5,163 nucleotides of DNA from Leptolyngbya sp. SIO4C5 (GTDB lineage Bacteria; Cyanobacteriota; Cyanobacteriia; Phormidesmidales; Phormidesmidaceae): NCBI GenBank assembly GCA_010671965.1, contig JAAHIC010000379.1, positions 1-5,163 of the forward strand, in the 5' to 3' direction. The translations under genes were made by a program, and so were the position numbers. This document shows, piece by piece, positions 4,786 to 5,163 of this stretch; within the stretch, counting starts at the first letter, position 1, and the number at the start of each line of letters is the position of its first letter. Under the pieces are notes generated by a model. It saw nothing but the letters and a program-made list of their open reading frames with translations, did not search any database and had not been told where the DNA came from.

Positions 4786-4862
4786 GCGCGACCAAATTTT
4801 TGGGGTGATAGACAAGCTGCGTACAGACAGCTATAGCTCCAAACGCTATCCGATTTGACGGA

Positions 4863-5163
4863 TCAAGTCAAGTCGAAATTTTGGGCGCAAAGCTGAGTCA
4901 GCAGGTCTATAAGCTGCTGACCGTCTTCCAAATATGTGATGTATTCGTAGTTGCCAACCTGCTGGTTTTGCCCGGTTAGTTCCTTGGCAAAATGCTCGGC
5001 AATTACCACAATTGGCATACTTTCTGAAAAGTTTAGCTGCGATCGAATTCGCAGGCCCATCTCGATAAAACCGTTAGCAGATGAGTTCACCTGATTGAGT
5101 AGAATCAAATCAGGAACGTCTGTAGCGTCTTTCATCCGAGCGATCGCATCTTTTTCTTCTAGA
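4863..5163 (-). CDS. Response-regulator-like protein with degenerate receiver, 5' end off the window
   Basis: The last 99 codons of a gene that continues past the right edge; the frame is open to base 5163. An internal ATG at 5133-5135 exists but the upstream residues EEKDAIARMKDA fit the fold, so the true start is probably outside. The pattern is that of the second half of a CheY-like receiver. PDLILLNQ corresponds to strand 3, where the phosphoacceptor Asp is normally the residue after 'LL'; here it is Asn. MPIVVIAEHF corresponds to strand 4, with Ala at the usual Ser/Thr position. YEYITYLEDGQQLIDLLTQL corresponds to strand 5 and helix 5, with no conserved Lys before the final helix. It is therefore likely a non-phosphorylatable pseudo-receiver or a relative used for protein contacts. 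It ends soon after helix 5, so no C-terminal output domain follows; an N-terminal partner domain cannot be excluded. Confidence 0.75.
   Translation of the reverse strand, partial: LEEKDAIARMKDATDVPDLILLNQVNSSANGFIEMGLRIRSQLNFSESMPIVVIAEHFAKELTGQNQQVGNYEYITYLEDGQQLIDLLTQLCAQNFDLT

Larger units (their letters stand above)
4657..4804. repeat. 148-bp segment bounded by 11-bp inverted repeats
   Basis: CCCAAAAATTT (4657-4667) and AAATTTTTGGG (4794-4804) are perfect reverse complements bounding the hairpin-rich spacer. The left arm partly overlaps the 12-bp repeat at 4652-4663. A MITE-like element is conceivable, but there is no target-site duplication at the edges and A/T-runs make chance matches easier. 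Confidence 0.25.

Noticed and set aside
4626..4808. 60-codon + strand open frame between the two - strand genes
   Set aside because: No ribosome-binding site and no recognisable pattern; it runs through several hairpins and inverted repeats of a non-coding spacer.
4829..4838. Perfect 10-bp palindrome AGCTATAGCT
   Set aside because: Short, not placed at a promoter or gene start, and not repeated in the window; it could be chance.

Overview
The window looks like a chromosomal segment from a cyanobacterium, probably a filamentous Leptolyngbya/Nostoc-type relative (genus not determinable from this alone). The evidence is eight copies of the HIP1 octamer GCGATCGC in 5.2 kb, where about 0.1 would be expected by chance. 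The two tRNA synthetases are also of cyanobacterial type: ThrRS lacks a TGS domain. Two further proteins resemble cyanobacterial families: a small uncharacterised protein and a degenerate receiver-like protein.

Layout, left half (+ strand): pheS (phenylalanyl-tRNA synthetase alpha chain) ends at a convincing intrinsic terminator. It is followed by a 245-residue membrane-anchored protein resembling the DUF6585 family, with its own strong Shine-Dalgarno, and then by thrS (threonyl-tRNA synthetase). The middle gene appears to be a separate transcription unit lying between two housekeeping translation genes, and nothing in the sequence ties it to aminoacylation.

Layout, centre (3804-4336): the 3' end of thrS plus its downstream palindrome is present twice in tandem. 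The second, orphan copy of the last 22 codons differs from the first by three substitutions, all synonymous. This suggests that the extra copy descends from a thrS allele that was once under selection (a recombination scar between diverged alleles) or from an assembly join of two haplotypes. Immediately after the repeat, on the - strand, is a truncated fragment resembling the C-terminal part of HepT-like (HEPN) toxins, then a REP-like hairpin. This convergent intergenic zone reads as a graveyard or insertion hot spot.

Layout, right part (- strand): a 95-residue protein resembling conserved cyanobacterial hypothetical proteins is preceded by a perfect 12-bp inverted repeat. The repeat touches its start codon and places the Shine-Dalgarno at the loop. 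Further upstream is a spacer rich in hairpins and TTTTGGG-type motifs, then the 3' part of a response-regulator-like protein whose phosphoacceptor Asp appears replaced by Asn. That gene runs off the right edge.

No complete novel multigene system is visible. The most interesting items are the synonymous-only thrS tail duplication, the start-codon hairpin, and the toxin remnant. Family names come from recognition of sequence patterns by eye; no database search was possible.
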